The position numbers and the translations under genes are program-made. Shown here in pieces: positions 25,376 through 34,378 of a stretch of DNA of 64,000 nt (its first letter is position 1; each line of letters begins with the position of its first letter). Under the pieces are notes generated by a model. That model was not told the DNA's origin and did no database searches. It was given only the letters and a program-made list of their open reading frames with translations. The stretch comes from Frankia sp. AgB1.9 (GTDB lineage: Bacteria; Actinomycetota; Actinomycetes; Frankiales; Frankiaceae). The DNA is taken from positions 57,950 through 121,949 of the forward strand of contig NZ_JADWYX010000009.1 in NCBI RefSeq assembly GCF_016786355.1. The letters run 5' to 3'.

Positions 25376-25812
25376 GGCGTTAGCGCCTCCTCGCACCGTG
25401 TCCCATTCTGCTATCGCTTGGCGCCGAGGCGGAGGCTCGCCGACACTGCGCGGCCGTCTTGACCGGCGGACGAGCGCATGCTAAACACGCGTTCAGGCGA
25501 TTGTGTTGGTTATCTCTTTGGTTGCGCAACCATTGTCGGAAGCAGCCTGCGATCGAGCACGTCGCCAGATCGAACAGCGCGCTCGGAACCGTCGGAAAAT
25601 CCGACGGTTTCCGGCGCACGGACCTGTGCCTTTGGCGCATGTCTTCATTTGCCAGGATTTCGGACACGACGTTGCGCCGCCGGCCTTCGCTGCTGCCCGC
25701 CACCACCACCTCGCCCCGACCGCATCCCGGACGTCATCGGCATGCGGCGATGCGCCGCGCCTCGGTGGATCGGCGGCCGGGGCCCGGGCGGCGGCGGCAG
25801 GGGGACAGACAG
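25376..25812. other. 437-bp leader and intergenic region with two hairpins
   Basis: Contains the promoter/operator at 25459-25498, a perfect 12-bp palindrome GGTTGCGCAACC (25520-25531), and a perfect hairpin at 25588-25610 with arms AACCGTCGGA / TCCGACGGTT and loop AAA. The start of this stretch is AT-richer than its surroundings. From the promoter to ATG 25813 the leader would be about 320 nt. I see no coding region in it; the hairpin may be a regulatory or processing structure. Confidence 0.55.
25459..25498 (+). promoter_or_regulatory. Promoter/operator for binding lipoprotein
   Basis: TTGACC (25459-25464), a 17-bp gap and TAAACA (25482-25487) form a plus-strand promoter. The operator at 25479-25498 (TGCTAAAC-ACGC-GTTCAGGC) covers the -10 box. 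Confidence 0.7.
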
Positions 25813-27096
25813 ATGCGAAAGCGCACCACCAAGCGACCGAGGCGCCCGCGCACGGCGACGGCGATAGCCGCGGTCATCGTCGGGCTGCCCGCCGCCTTAG
25901 CCGGCTGTGCCACCGGCTCCTCCGCCTCCGGTGGCAACAGCAACGGCCCCTGCACGGCACCAGGCGTGACAGCCGACGCGATCACCATCGGCCTGATCTA
26001 CCCCGACAGCGGCGCCGTGTCCGGTGGCTTCCGAGACGCGCGCAGCGGCGTCGACGCCCGGGTCGCGCTGCAGAACGCCAGCGGCGGGGTCAACGGCCGC
26101 AAAATCGTCATCGAATGGCGTGACGACAGGTCGGACGCCGCCGGCTTCGCCAACGCGGCCCACGACCTCGTCGACCAGCAGCACGCCTTCGGACTGATCG
26201 CCGTCTCGATCGACCTGCCTCCCTCAGCGGACTGGTTACAGAAGACCGGGGTTCCCGTGACCGGCATCGCGACCAGCGCGGACTGGAGTCAGCACCCCAA
26301 CCTGTTCCACTTCGGTTCGATCTTCAATGAGGGCGCCGCCGTCGACACCTTCGGCAAGTACGTCAAATCCGAGAACGGCACGAAGGCACTCGTCCTGTTC
26401 GACCCGACCTCCTCGGCCTCCAAGGACCTCGCGGGACGGTTCACGCCGAGCCTGCAAAGCCAGGGAATCCAGGTTGTCAGCACCTACCCGTACACCGAGA
26501 ACATCTCCAGCCCGGCCCAGGTGGTCGAACGGCTGCGCGCGACCGGGGCGGACACCCTCGTCGGCGCCGCGCAGATTGACAGCTTCATCGACATCTACGC
26601 GGCCGCACGTCAGGCCGGCGTCAAGCTCAACGTCGCTCTCAGCAGCGCCGGCTACAGCCCGAGCCTGCTGCGGACACACGGCAGCGCCATTGCCGGGATG
26701 TCGGTCATGGTCGACTACCTGCCCTTCGAACAGCCGGCGCCCGCCATGCGGACCTACCAGAAATCCATGGCCGACTACGCGCCGGAACTCGCCGACCCGG
26801 ACGACGAGATCGCGCTCGGCTCCTACGTCGCCGCCGACGAGATGATCAAAGGCCTTGAGGTCGCCGGAGCCTGCCCGACCCGTCCCGCGTTCATCACGAA
26901 CCTGCGCCAGGTCCACGACTTCACCGGCAGCGGACTGTTCGCGCCGACGGATCTCTCGCGGCCGGCCGCTCCGCCGCCGTGCTTCAACTTCCTCAAGGTC
27001 AACCCCACCGGAACGGGCTTCACGACCGTGCCCGGAAACCGGCCGGACGGATTCTGGTGCGGCGAGCCCGTCGAAGCCGCGCCGACCAGGGGTTAG
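25813..27096 (+). CDS. Solute-binding lipoprotein, branched-chain amino-acid (LivJ-like) family
   Basis: 427-residue extracytoplasmic binding protein of the type I periplasmic-binding fold used by ABC importers. A basic N-terminus, hydrophobic helix and lipobox LAGC with Cys32 predict a lipoprotein. The binding domain begins ITIGLIYPDSGAVSGG, followed by ASGGVNGRKIVIEWRDDRSD. The start MRKRTTK at 25813 follows a purine-rich stretch; upstream in-frame codons do not look coding. It is the most divergent of the five binding proteins in this window. No permease or ATPase gene is nearby. It may also work as a sensor or share a distant transporter. Confidence 0.88.
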   Translation: MRKRTTKRPRRPRTATAIAAVIVGLPAALAGCATGSSASGGNSNGPCTAPGVTADAITIGLIYPDSGAVSGGFRDARSGVDARVALQNASGGVNGRKIVIEWRDDRSDAAGFANAAHDLVDQQHAFGLIAVSIDLPPSADWLQKTGVPVTGIATSADWSQHPNLFHFGSIFNEGAAVDTFGKYVKSENGTKALVLFDPTSSASKDLAGRFTPSLQSQGIQVVSTYPYTENISSPAQVVERLRATGADTLVGAAQIDSFIDIYAAARQAGVKLNVALSSAGYSPSLLRTHGSAIAGMSVMVDYLPFEQPAPAMRTYQKSMADYAPELADPDDEIALGSYVAADEMIKGLEVAGACPTRPAFITNLRQVHDFTGSGLFAPTDLSRPAAPPPCFNFLKVNPTGTGFTTVPGNRPDGFWCGEPVEAAPTRG

Positions 27097-27108
27097 GGAC
27101 CAGAGCCG

Positions 27109-28143
27109 TCAACCGGCCAGCGGAGCAGCCTGCACCGAGCCCGCCGTGACCAGCGGAAGGTCGGCCATGGTGACGATGCCGGGGCGGGCGGCCACCACGG
27201 CGGGGATCGCGTTCACCGCCGGGTTCGCGGTGTTCGCGTCCTTGTCGAGGGCGTTCGCCGGATAGTCCAGCTCGTAGCGGAGCCGGACGTTCGGAATGCC
27301 GCGCACCTCGATCTGGTAGCCCTCGTTGATCTCCCAGTCCGGTTCCATGGCCTGCCCGAGCCGCCACAGCAGCCCCACCGCGATCAGCGGCCTGCCCGCG
27401 ACGATCCCCTGCCAGGTCCCGTTCAGCCCACAGACGGTGCCTTTCGGGATGTCCATGTAGCCCAGGTGCAGTTCCTTGGTCGCGACGCCGAACTCGGCGG
27501 CGTAGTGCACCTCGTCGAGCCGCACCCGCAGGGTCTGGGCCATGACCTCGACGACGTCGCGGAAGACCAGCTGGCGCTCCCGCGCGGTCTCGACCAGCCC
27601 GGGAGTCTCCGGCGGCGACCCGAAGCCGAGGGACCGCCAGGTCTCGGCCGACTCGTAGGAGGTCGCGTCGGACTGCTCGAAGATGGAGATCTGTTCGATC
27701 TCCCGGCAGGCCGCCGCCGCGGTGAGAGCCACCGCGCTCGCGAGCCCCGGGTTGATGCCGCTCCCGTAGAGCGACACGCCGCCCTTCTTCGCCGCCTCGT
27801 CGAGCCGGAGCCGGTCCGGCTCGCCGTACGAATGCCCGGTGATGAAGTTGGCCGTCGAGACGACGTTGATGCCGGCCGCCAGGAGCCGGACCATGTCATC
27901 GACGTTCCAGACCAGCGGCATGTAGGCGACGACGTCCGGCCGCAGCGCGACGATCTCGTCGAAGTCGTTGGTCGCGGTGATGCCGATCCGGGCTAAGCCG
28001 GCAAGCTCACCGACGTCTCGACCTGCCTTTGTCGCGCTCCAGACGTAGCAGCCCACCAGCTCCAACTCGGGGTGCGCGATCACCGCCCGCACCGCGGCTC
28101 GAGCCACGCCGCCCATCGTCCACTGCACCACACGAAGAGCCAT
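27109..28143 (-). CDS. NAD(P)-binding dehydrogenase, dihydrodipicolinate-reductase-like (copy 2)
   Basis: 344-residue protein with an N-terminal Rossmann domain (VVQWTMGGVARAAVRAVIAH, residues 5-24) and the C-terminal domain of the same 2,4-diaminopentanoate-dehydrogenase-like group as the gene at 7258. VAYMPLVWNVDDMVRLLAAGINVVST and GSGINPGLASAVAL are the expected middle motifs. I place the start at MALRVVQ (28143), with GAGAGG upstream; 28167 is an alternative. It converges on the binding-lipoprotein gene with only 12 bp between stops. An operator at 28201-28220 lies 58 bp upstream. Reaction unknown. Confidence 0.83.
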   Translation of the reverse strand: MALRVVQWTMGGVARAAVRAVIAHPELELVGCYVWSATKAGRDVGELAGLARIGITATNDFDEIVALRPDVVAYMPLVWNVDDMVRLLAAGINVVSTANFITGHSYGEPDRLRLDEAAKKGGVSLYGSGINPGLASAVALTAAAACREIEQISIFEQSDATSYESAETWRSLGFGSPPETPGLVETARERQLVFRDVVEVMAQTLRVRLDEVHYAAEFGVATKELHLGYMDIPKGTVCGLNGTWQGIVAGRPLIAVGLLWRLGQAMEPDWEINEGYQIEVRGIPNVRLRYELDYPANALDKDANTANPAVNAIPAVVAARPGIVTMADLPLVTAGSVQAAPLAG

Positions 28144-28200
28144 GGCTGATTCGCCTCTCTCGCGCATCCGCTTTTCCGGCCGGCGGTACCGTACCAGGGA

Positions 28201-28220
28201 TGCTGATCGGGCGTTCAGCG
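28201..28220. promoter_or_regulatory. Operator-family site upstream of Rossmann dehydrogenase
   Basis: TGCTGATC-GGGC-GTTCAGCG fits the window-wide palindrome, with seven of eight half-site positions complementary. It sits in the 84-bp gap between two leftward genes. No clear -35/-10 pair goes with it. Confidence 0.55.
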
Positions 28221-28227
28221 CAGCGGA

Positions 28228-28830
28228 TCAGGATTCCTTGGCGACCGGCTCAACGGGAGCAGCCTGCGCGAGCAGCCGCTCCACGAGCGCGCGCACCTCG
28301 GCGTGGCCGTCGGAGATGCCGAGGGCGTCCTCCGCGACGAACGCGCGGCTGACGGCGCCCATGAGGAAGATCAGCGCCGGTGCCGGGATCTCGGCCAGGC
28401 CGGGCCCGTACTGCGCCGTCCCGCTCGCGAGCAGCTCGGTCTGCTGACGCCGGGACCGCTTCGAGTACTCGGCGATCTCGTCACGGATGCTCTTGCGGTG
28501 GTTCGCCAGCGCCATGAACTCGGTCAGCAGCGCGGAGCGGGTGGGCTCGGTCATCAGCTCCCACAGCTCACGCAGCGGCTGCGGCGAGGAGAGCACGCGC
28601 TCGTGCCGTTCGAGGTTGCGCTCGGCACCCCGCCGGAAAAGGGCCAGGAACAGGTCATCCAGCGTCGGGAAGTAGTAGTGGATCAGCGCGGGGGTGACGC
28701 CGGCCCGCTTGGCGACACTGCGTGAGCTCACACCGGCGTAGCCCTCCTCGCGCATGATGCGCTCGGTGATGTCCAGCAGGAACGCCCGGGTCGTCGAGCT
28801 CTCGGTGCCGGTACGGCGCGGTGCGGTCAT
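28228..28830 (-). CDS. TetR-family regulator (HYYFPTLDDLF clade, copy 2)
   Basis: 200-residue TetR repressor, close paralogue of the gene at 5516: both start with APRRTGTESS/SPRRTGTESS, share the GYAxVSSRSVAKxAGVTPALIHYYFPTLDDLF helix-turn-helix region, and keep LLTEFMALANHRKxIRxEIAxYS. Such conservation in the recognition helix predicts the same or a very similar operator. It is followed leftward by the Rossmann dehydrogenase and is divergent from an SDR, with family sites on both sides. Confidence 0.92.
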   Translation of the reverse strand: MTAPRRTGTESSTTRAFLLDITERIMREEGYAGVSSRSVAKRAGVTPALIHYYFPTLDDLFLALFRRGAERNLERHERVLSSPQPLRELWELMTEPTRSALLTEFMALANHRKSIRDEIAEYSKRSRRQQTELLASGTAQYGPGLAEIPAPALIFLMGAVSRAFVAEDALGISDGHAEVRALVERLLAQAAPVEPVAKES

Positions 28831-28843
28831 GTTTCGATTCTCC

Positions 28844-28884
28844 TTGACGCCGTGAAGCCACCCGTGCTGAACTGGCGTTTAATT
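28844..28884 (+). promoter_or_regulatory. Promoter/operator beside TetR copy 2
   Basis: TTGACG (28844-28849), an 18-bp gap and TGAACT (28868-28873) overlap the operator at 28865-28884 (TGCTGAAC-TGGC-GTTTAATT). The layout repeats that at 6126-6165 next to TetR copy 1. Direction is away from the TetR gene, toward the SDR, which has a second promoter of its own at 29077. Confidence 0.6.
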
Positions 28885-29076
28885 TGACGGGCCACGCCCG
28901 ACGACCGCGCGACCGACCCCGCAAGACCGGGCCAGCGGACGGTCCGCCCTGCCTCGATGGCGGCGGCGCGACCCATGGACATCTGTCGACCGTACCCAGC
29001 GCCCCGGGGCCCGAGCCGCGCGACACCCGTGGAACCTTGATTCAGGAAAGCGCGGATCCGTTGATCATCCGTCCCG

Positions 29077-29114
29077 TTGCCGCCCCACCACACCTCCTGT
29101 ACGGTCGTTCAGCA
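29077..29114 (+). promoter_or_regulatory. Promoter/operator abutting an SDR start codon (probable leaderless mRNA)
   Basis: TTGCCG (29077-29082), a 17-bp gap and TACGGT (29100-29105) place the transcription start within a few bases of ATG 29114. The operator at 29095-29114 (TCCTGTAC-GGTC-GTTCAGCA) ends on the A of the start codon. No Shine-Dalgarno sequence fits between. Confidence 0.7.
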
Positions 29115-29887
29115 TGAGTTCGTTTCCGGCGTGGGCCGAGCCCAAAACCGTGATCGTGACCGGCGGTGGCCGTGGCATCGGCGCGGCCATCAGCAGTCGG
29201 CTGGCCGCCGAGGGCGCGGCCGTCGCCGTCTGGGATCTCGACGGCGACACCGCGAAGGCCACCGCCGCCGCGATCGAGGAGGCCGGTGGCCGGGCCATCG
29301 GGCTGGCCGTCGACGTTGCCGACCGGGCCCGGATCGACGCAGCGGCTGCCGAGGTCGACGCCGTTTTCGGGCCAGCGACGATCCTGGTGAACAACGCGGG
29401 GATCTCACCGTTCAAACGGTTTCTCGACATCACCCGCGACGACTACGACCGGGTGTTCGCGGTCAACCTGCGCGGCACGTTCGACTGTTGCCAGGCCATC
29501 GCTCCCGGCATGATCGCGGCCCGCTGGGGCCGGATCGTGAACATCGCGTCCTCCGCCGGCCAGACCGGAAACGCGCTGCAGACCCATTACGCCGCGACCA
29601 AGGCCGGCGTCATCGGCCTCACCATGTCCCTGGCGAAGGAGCTCGGGCCCAAGGGAATCACGGTGAACGCGATCCCGCCGAGCTTCGTCGACACGCCGAC
29701 CCTGCAGACCAGCCAGGCCGCCGGCTTCCTCGGCCAGGGCGTCGAGACGCACGTGAAGACGACCCCGGTGCGCAGGGTCGGCCGTCCCGAGGACATCGCG
29801 GCCGCGTGCGCCTACCTCGTTCGGGACGAGGCCAGCTTCATCACCGGCCAGGTCGTCGGCGTCAACGGCGGCCGGACCATCGGCTGA
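29114..29887 (+). CDS. SDR oxidoreductase (FabG-like)
   Basis: 257-residue classical short-chain dehydrogenase, complete: TGGGRGIG near 16-23, NNAGIS near 92, Ser in IASSAGQ, YAATKAG with Tyr and Lys, and a C-terminal GQVVGVNGGRTIG. WDLDGD after beta-2 has the acidic residue that usually selects NAD+. It starts at the ATG that overlaps its operator and is probably translated from a leaderless transcript. A VOC-family gene follows 61 bp downstream, likely in the same transcript. Substrate unknown; oxidation of a hydroxyl from one of the nearby hydrolases is possible. Confidence 0.93.
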   Translation: MSSFPAWAEPKTVIVTGGGRGIGAAISSRLAAEGAAVAVWDLDGDTAKATAAAIEEAGGRAIGLAVDVADRARIDAAAAEVDAVFGPATILVNNAGISPFKRFLDITRDDYDRVFAVNLRGTFDCCQAIAPGMIAARWGRIVNIASSAGQTGNALQTHYAATKAGVIGLTMSLAKELGPKGITVNAIPPSFVDTPTLQTSQAAGFLGQGVETHVKTTPVRRVGRPEDIAAACAYLVRDEASFITGQVVGVNGGRTIG

Positions 29888-29948
29888 CGGCCCGACTGCC
29901 GGCCAGGAAATCCGTGACGCGGCCCAGGCCGCGAAAGAGGAGCATGCG

Positions 29949-30515
29949 ATGACATCGGATCAGGAGCCGGCCGCGACACTGAGCGAGGAGCGGGCCGGAG
30001 CGGCCAGGGACCTGGGCGGCCTGCTGGGCCGCATCGGACCCAGCTTCTTCCAGACGGCGTGGGTGGTGGCCGACCTCGACGCCGCCAAGAAAGCCATGCA
30101 GGACACGCTCGGCTGCGGCGAGTTCGCCGAGTTCCGCATGGAACAGAAATGGACGCTGCGCGGCGAGCGGGTCGCCGGCGGCCTCGCGCTCGGCTACGCC
30201 CGCACGGGCAACATGCAGGTCGAGCTCATGCAGCCGCTCGCGGGCGCCACGATCCAGCACGAGTTCCTCACCGAGCGCGGGCCAGGGCCGCACCACTACG
30301 GCTACCTCGTCGCGAACCTCGCCGAGTCCGTGGCCGCGGCGGCGGACTTTGGCTTCGCCGAGGCGATGTCCGGACGGTTCGGCACCGTGAAGGTCTCCTT
30401 CATCGACACCTACGCCGAACTCGGCGTCTACCTAGAACTCATCGAGGACCCCGACGACCTCTACTGGGCCACCAAGCCCTGGCGGGACCACCGCGACCAG
30501 GTCCGCCTCACCTGA
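29949..30515 (+). CDS. VOC-superfamily (glyoxalase/dioxygenase-like) protein
   Basis: 188-residue protein with two beta-alpha-beta-beta-beta repeats typical of the vicinal oxygen chelate fold. Candidate metal ligands lie in NMQVELMQPL (Glu), GPHHYGYLV (His) and GVYLELIED (Glu). Such domains occur in methylmalonyl-CoA epimerase, glyoxalase I and extradiol dioxygenases; this one is most like small uncharacterised VOC proteins of actinobacterial degradation loci. GAGGAG lies before ATG 29949. It follows the SDR in the same direction and ends in a convergent gap containing repeat copy C. Confidence 0.83.
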   Translation: MTSDQEPAATLSEERAGAARDLGGLLGRIGPSFFQTAWVVADLDAAKKAMQDTLGCGEFAEFRMEQKWTLRGERVAGGLALGYARTGNMQVELMQPLAGATIQHEFLTERGPGPHHYGYLVANLAESVAAAADFGFAEAMSGRFGTVKVSFIDTYAELGVYLELIEDPDDLYWATKPWRDHRDQVRLT

Positions 30516-30597
30516 CAGAAGACCGCGGTGCCGGAAGGCGAGGGTCGCGCAGGCCAGTGCCGCATCTGACCCGGTTAGCCTCGTCCCAAGACCAGCA

Positions 30598-30672
30598 AGA
30601 TCGCTGTTTTCGCCCTCGCGTGGCTGTAAGCGCGGCGGTTTTGCAACCACGTGAGGGCCAAAACGACGATCA
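30598..30672. repeat. Dispersed palindromic element, copy C
   Basis: 75-bp member: AGATCGCTGTTTTCGCCCTC plus GCGTGGCTGT on the left, CAACCACGTGAGGGCC plus AAAACGACGATCA on the right. It lies between convergent genes, 83 bp after the VOC stop. Confidence 0.82.
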
Positions 30673-30816
30673 AGCCGGCGGACCGACCTCGCCGGACCTG
30701 GCACTACATCTCGATGGCTTCGGGAAACCGCGGCGGGACGGTGGTTACGGCAGCAGCACCAAGACTGTCGGCGAGTAGGCCCAGGCTTGCCGCGCACCCG
30801 CGATCGGTCTCCTCGC

Positions 30817-32186
30817 TCAGAGCGGCGCTGTTTCAGTCTCTTCCTGCCGCAGCAGGTCGCCGTCCGCGGGCAGGATCGAGCCGGCGTTGATCGCTTCGTC
30901 GAGGCTCTGGTTGAAGCGGATCAGATAGTCCGCACGCGACCCGTACAGCTGGTCGAGCTGCTCGGGCGCGAACGGCAGCTCGACGCCGATCAGGTTACGC
31001 AGGTAGCGCGCGGGGATATAACGCGCGGTTGGCACATCGACGTAGGGTGAGCGTACGCCGCCCTTCGCGTTGCCGAACTCGTCCGTCACGATCGCGCCGT
31101 TCGCGATCGCTATCGGCGCCGCGCGGGGCGGGGCCAGGTCTTTCGTCACCCAGTTCACGAGGTGGACGAAGGCGGCGTGGTTGAAGGGCGCGGACGGAAA
31201 CTGATTCAGCCGTTCGCCCGGCTCCAGGGTGAGGCCAAGCTGAGGAACGCCGTTGGCATCGCGCAGGCCCCGGGTGGGCAGGTGTGGGCAGGCAGGGACC
31301 TGGTAGGAGCGATACCGGTCGTTCGTCGCGTCGCCGTCTGGCCTCGCGGCCACGACGCCGTCCTTGCCGATTACGCCGAACAGAACGAGGTCGCCCTCGG
31401 TGAAGGTATGAACTACCGCGGCGTCGCCACCGGCCGCCGGCGTCCAGCCTGGCGCGGCCATCGGCAGGAAACCGTCATACACCGGCTTCTCAGCCGACAG
31501 GCGGGCGTTTGGATGGCCGGCACGATGTAATTGAGGGTCGCCATGCCCGTCTGCGAGGCCCCACCCATGATGAGGCGCTCGACCGTGAAACCGGGCAGTG
31601 GGCCGTCCTTCGAGCCCGTCTTCAACAGGACGCCGACCTGCGTCATGATCTCGTTCGAGACCGCGTCGATCGCGAACAACGTGCGTGGCGGGTTGGCGTC
31701 ATCGCCCTGCTGCCATTCCAGGAGCGCGGCGAAGCTTTCCTCGCTCGCCGGCACGGAGGGAACGTGCAGGCCCGCGTACCGGCTCGGGTTGGCGAGCTTG
31801 ATCGGCCCTTCGACGGCAGCGAGCTGTGAGCCCACCGTGACCCAGACGTGGCCGTCCGCCAGGATCGCGGGATGGCAGGTCTGCCACAGTCCCAGCGCCC
31901 CCTGCACGTGGACGGGTTCGAGCGCGATCAGGCCGGAGAAACCCGCCGCCGTGGCCGGCCGGCGGATCAGGAGCGAGGTCGTATAGGGCTGGCCGTCAAC
32001 GGTGCCCGAGACGAAGAACTCCTCTTCAACGAAGTCATGGCGCCGTAATAACTCGGACACCGACGTCTCGTCGAGCCCCACCGGGGATTCCGCGCCACCG
32101 AAAGGCGGGCCGGACTCGACCGTCACGGGGATTGGTCCCATTACCTGCACAGCCGGAGAAGGTTCCGTCGTTGGATTCATTATCAT
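30817..32186 (-). pseudogene. Alpha/beta hydrolase-domain protein split by a frameshift
   Basis: Two overlapping minus-strand reading frames together make one protein of about 455 residues. The first (from 32186) runs from MNPTTEPSPAVQ through a normal nucleophile region MGGASQTGMATLNYIVPA. It should continue as a conserved HPNARLSAEKPVYDGFLP segment, but that lies in another frame, open from about 31525 down to 30817. A one-base loss or two-base gain around 31510-31525 explains it. GASQTG carries the GxSxG-type Ser. The fold resembles the poorly characterised alpha/beta hydrolase group with long C-terminal domains seen near terpenoid and steroid degradation genes. It may be a true pseudogene or a sequencing error. 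Confidence 0.75.
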
Positions 32187-32329
32187 CCTTCCTGACTTCG
32201 GACACCTGTTGTCAGACGGGTTCGGCAGCGCGGCCTGCGAATGATGGGGGAAATCTGACTCAGGCAGGAAACGACGCTAGTTCGCAGATTCGGCACAGGG
32301 TGGGATCGAGCCAACGAAGACCGCCGGCT

Positions 32330-32980
32330 TCACCCGGGACGGTCCGGTATCCGTAGCGCCTGCAGGGACAGTCGAGCGAGCTGCTCGACGGCGACGTCGA
32401 GGTCGCAGGTAATGGCGCCGTCTACCAGCCATCGGTCGGCGAACCGTTCCAGCATGCCGATGACCCCGAACACCATGACCAGCGGGCTGACTCTGGTCTC
32501 GATCAGGCCGCGCAGCTGCAGCTGGCGGACCGCCTCGACGTGTCGCTCCACGTCGGGGCGCCGCGGATCGCGCCACAGCACGCGTAGCCGGTCGTTCTCG
32601 TGCCCGGTCTCCCGGATCAGGCCGAGTATCCGGGCTCCGTCCTGATAGGTCTCCAGATACCGGCGAATGCTCGAGCGCATCCGGTCGGGCAGGTCCTCCA
32701 GCGGGTCGGAGTCGAAGGCGACGCCATCCAACGGGGTGCCGAGGCGTTCGGCCGCGGCCTCCACGAGCTCCAGGAAGACGGTCTCCTTGGAGTCGAAGTA
32801 GCGATAGAAGCCGCCGTGAGCGAGGCCGCCGAGATGCGCGATGTCAGTGATCCGCGACCGTCTGAAGCCATCGCGCTCGAAGACGATCCGAGCGGCCTTC
32901 AGAAGGCGCGCCCGGGTCCGCTGGCGCTCTGCCGAGAGCGCGCCGCCAGGACCCGAGGGCAGGTCCGCCGCAATCGCCAT
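32330..32980 (-). CDS. TetR-family regulator
   Basis: 216-residue TetR repressor of a different subfamily. RQRTRARLLKAARIVFERDGF leads into the helix-turn-helix SRITDIAHLGGLAHGGFYRYF (about 42-62) with DSKETVFLELV. The C-terminal domain ends LARLSLQALRIPDRPG. It is 143 bp upstream of the split hydrolase, with no recurring operator copy in that gap, so it may control that gene through another site. Ligand unknown. Confidence 0.9.
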   Translation of the reverse strand: MAIAADLPSGPGGALSAERQRTRARLLKAARIVFERDGFRRSRITDIAHLGGLAHGGFYRYFDSKETVFLELVEAAAERLGTPLDGVAFDSDPLEDLPDRMRSSIRRYLETYQDGARILGLIRETGHENDRLRVLWRDPRRPDVERHVEAVRQLQLRGLIETRVSPLVMVFGVIGMLERFADRWLVDGAITCDLDVAVEQLARLSLQALRIPDRPG

Positions 32981-33067
32981 CCCTCTTCGTCCCTCTCAGC
33001 TACCAGGCGACCCGGACGGGGCCGCGAACGAAGCGTCCCCCCGCTCGACCTGGGACGACTACAAAGC

Positions 33068-33100
33068 CGGGCCCGCCCGCCGCGAGGGCGGACGGACCCG
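33068..33100 (-). terminator. Hairpin terminator after binding lipoprotein gene
   Basis: 14-bp stem with two mismatches: CGGGCCCGCCCGCC against GGGCGGACGGACCCG, with a 5-nt loop. It lies 22-54 bp beyond the stop at 33122 in the direction of transcription. Confidence 0.68.
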
Positions 33101-33121
33101 GCGAGGTTCGCAGCTCTAGCC

Positions 33122-34378
33122 TCAGGACGCCCGTTGGATCTTCTGGTCCGTCAGGGTGCCGCAGATCGGCAGAGCGCCCTGAACGGGCGTGAAGGCGCTG
33201 CCCTCGTATTTGGACACGAACAGGCACTCGCCCGTCGTGATCTTCTTCTGGTTGATGTCGTACGTCTTGCCCGGACCGAACAGACCCAGCCCGTCCCAGT
33301 CGTGAATGCCCCGCAGCGCCGTCAGCAGCGACGCCGACGTCGGGTCCGCGCCAGCGGCCTTCAGTGCCCGGACCAGCAGGCCCATGGTGATGTACCCGTC
33401 GTACTGCGCGAACGTCGGCTCGCCCGTGACCCCCGCGAACTTCAGGTCACTCTCGAACTGCTTCGTCGCGGCCGTCTGCATCTCGACCGGCTCGTAGGCC
33501 AGCGAGAAGTAGGAACCCTGCACGGTCTGCGTCGCGCCCGGGCCCGCCTGCGTCAGGTCACCGCCATACCCGGTGGGCAGGAGCGAGGCCTTGAGCTTCA
33601 CGCCCTGGTCCTGCAGCGCCTTGAGGAGCACGAAGGCCGTGTTCGGGTCGACGGTCGCGAAGAACCCGTCGACGCCGGCGTTCTTCATCGCCAGCACCAC
33701 CGGGCCGATGTCCGTGGTACCGAACGGCAGCTGGACGTTCTGGTAGCCGACCTTGACCCCGGCTAGCTTCGCCGACGCGGCCGCCTCGTTCGCGGCGGCC
33801 TGCGACTGCGGCGACACCGAGTAGGCCAGCGTCGCCAGGTTGGTCACGCCCAGCTTCTTCATCGCCTGGCCCAGAGTCGTCGTGACCTCGTCGTTCAGCG
33901 TGGGTCCCGTGATGGAGAACATGTTCGGAGAGGAGAACCACTCCCGGCCGTCCTGGGCGAAGCCGATCACCGGAACGTTGTGCGCGGTGAGGTAGGGCGC
34001 GGCCGCGAAGAACAACGCCGAGTGCGCGAGAACCGCGAGGACATGATCCTGGGTGACCAGCTTCTGCGCCGCCGACAGCACGGTCGCCGGGTTCGTCGCC
34101 GTGTCCGCGACGACATACTTGATCGTGTATCCCTGCCGGGAGGCGTAGTACGTGCCCGCCTTGAACCCGTCGAGACTCGACTTGTTCCCGGACGCGGCCG
34201 CACCGGTCACGTCAGCTAACACGCCGACCGTGACCGTCGCCCTGGACGCGGACCCCCCGGCGGCACTCGTGCCGCCGCCGGACGAGCCGCCGCAGGCCGC
34301 CACCCCGAGCAGCATGGCGACCATGCCAACGGCCGCCAGGCCAAGCCGTTTCCGCCGCACGTGCACGGATAGATCCAT
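33122..34378 (-). CDS. Solute-binding lipoprotein, LivJ-like (twin of gene at 44424)
   Basis: 418-residue extracytoplasmic binding protein. A basic N-terminus, hydrophobic helix and lipobox GVAAC (Cys29) predict lipid anchoring. A Gly/Ser/Ala linker precedes the binding domain, which starts TVTVGVLADVTGAAASGNKSS and carries HNVPVIGFAQDGREWF. ATG 34378 is favoured over GTG 34399 because AGGGGA sits just before it. It is nearly identical to the protein at 44424 (TALRGIHDWDGLGLFGPGKT and KITTGECLFV are shared exactly), and both genes have matching promoter/operators about 280 bp upstream. No permease or ATPase lies in the window. Confidence 0.92.
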   Translation of the reverse strand: MDLSVHVRRKRLGLAAVGMVAMLLGVAACGGSSGGGTSAAGGSASRATVTVGVLADVTGAAASGNKSSLDGFKAGTYYASRQGYTIKYVVADTATNPATVLSAAQKLVTQDHVLAVLAHSALFFAAAPYLTAHNVPVIGFAQDGREWFSSPNMFSITGPTLNDEVTTTLGQAMKKLGVTNLATLAYSVSPQSQAAANEAAASAKLAGVKVGYQNVQLPFGTTDIGPVVLAMKNAGVDGFFATVDPNTAFVLLKALQDQGVKLKASLLPTGYGGDLTQAGPGATQTVQGSYFSLAYEPVEMQTAATKQFESDLKFAGVTGEPTFAQYDGYITMGLLVRALKAAGADPTSASLLTALRGIHDWDGLGLFGPGKTYDINQKKITTGECLFVSKYEGSAFTPVQGALPICGTLTDQKIQRAS

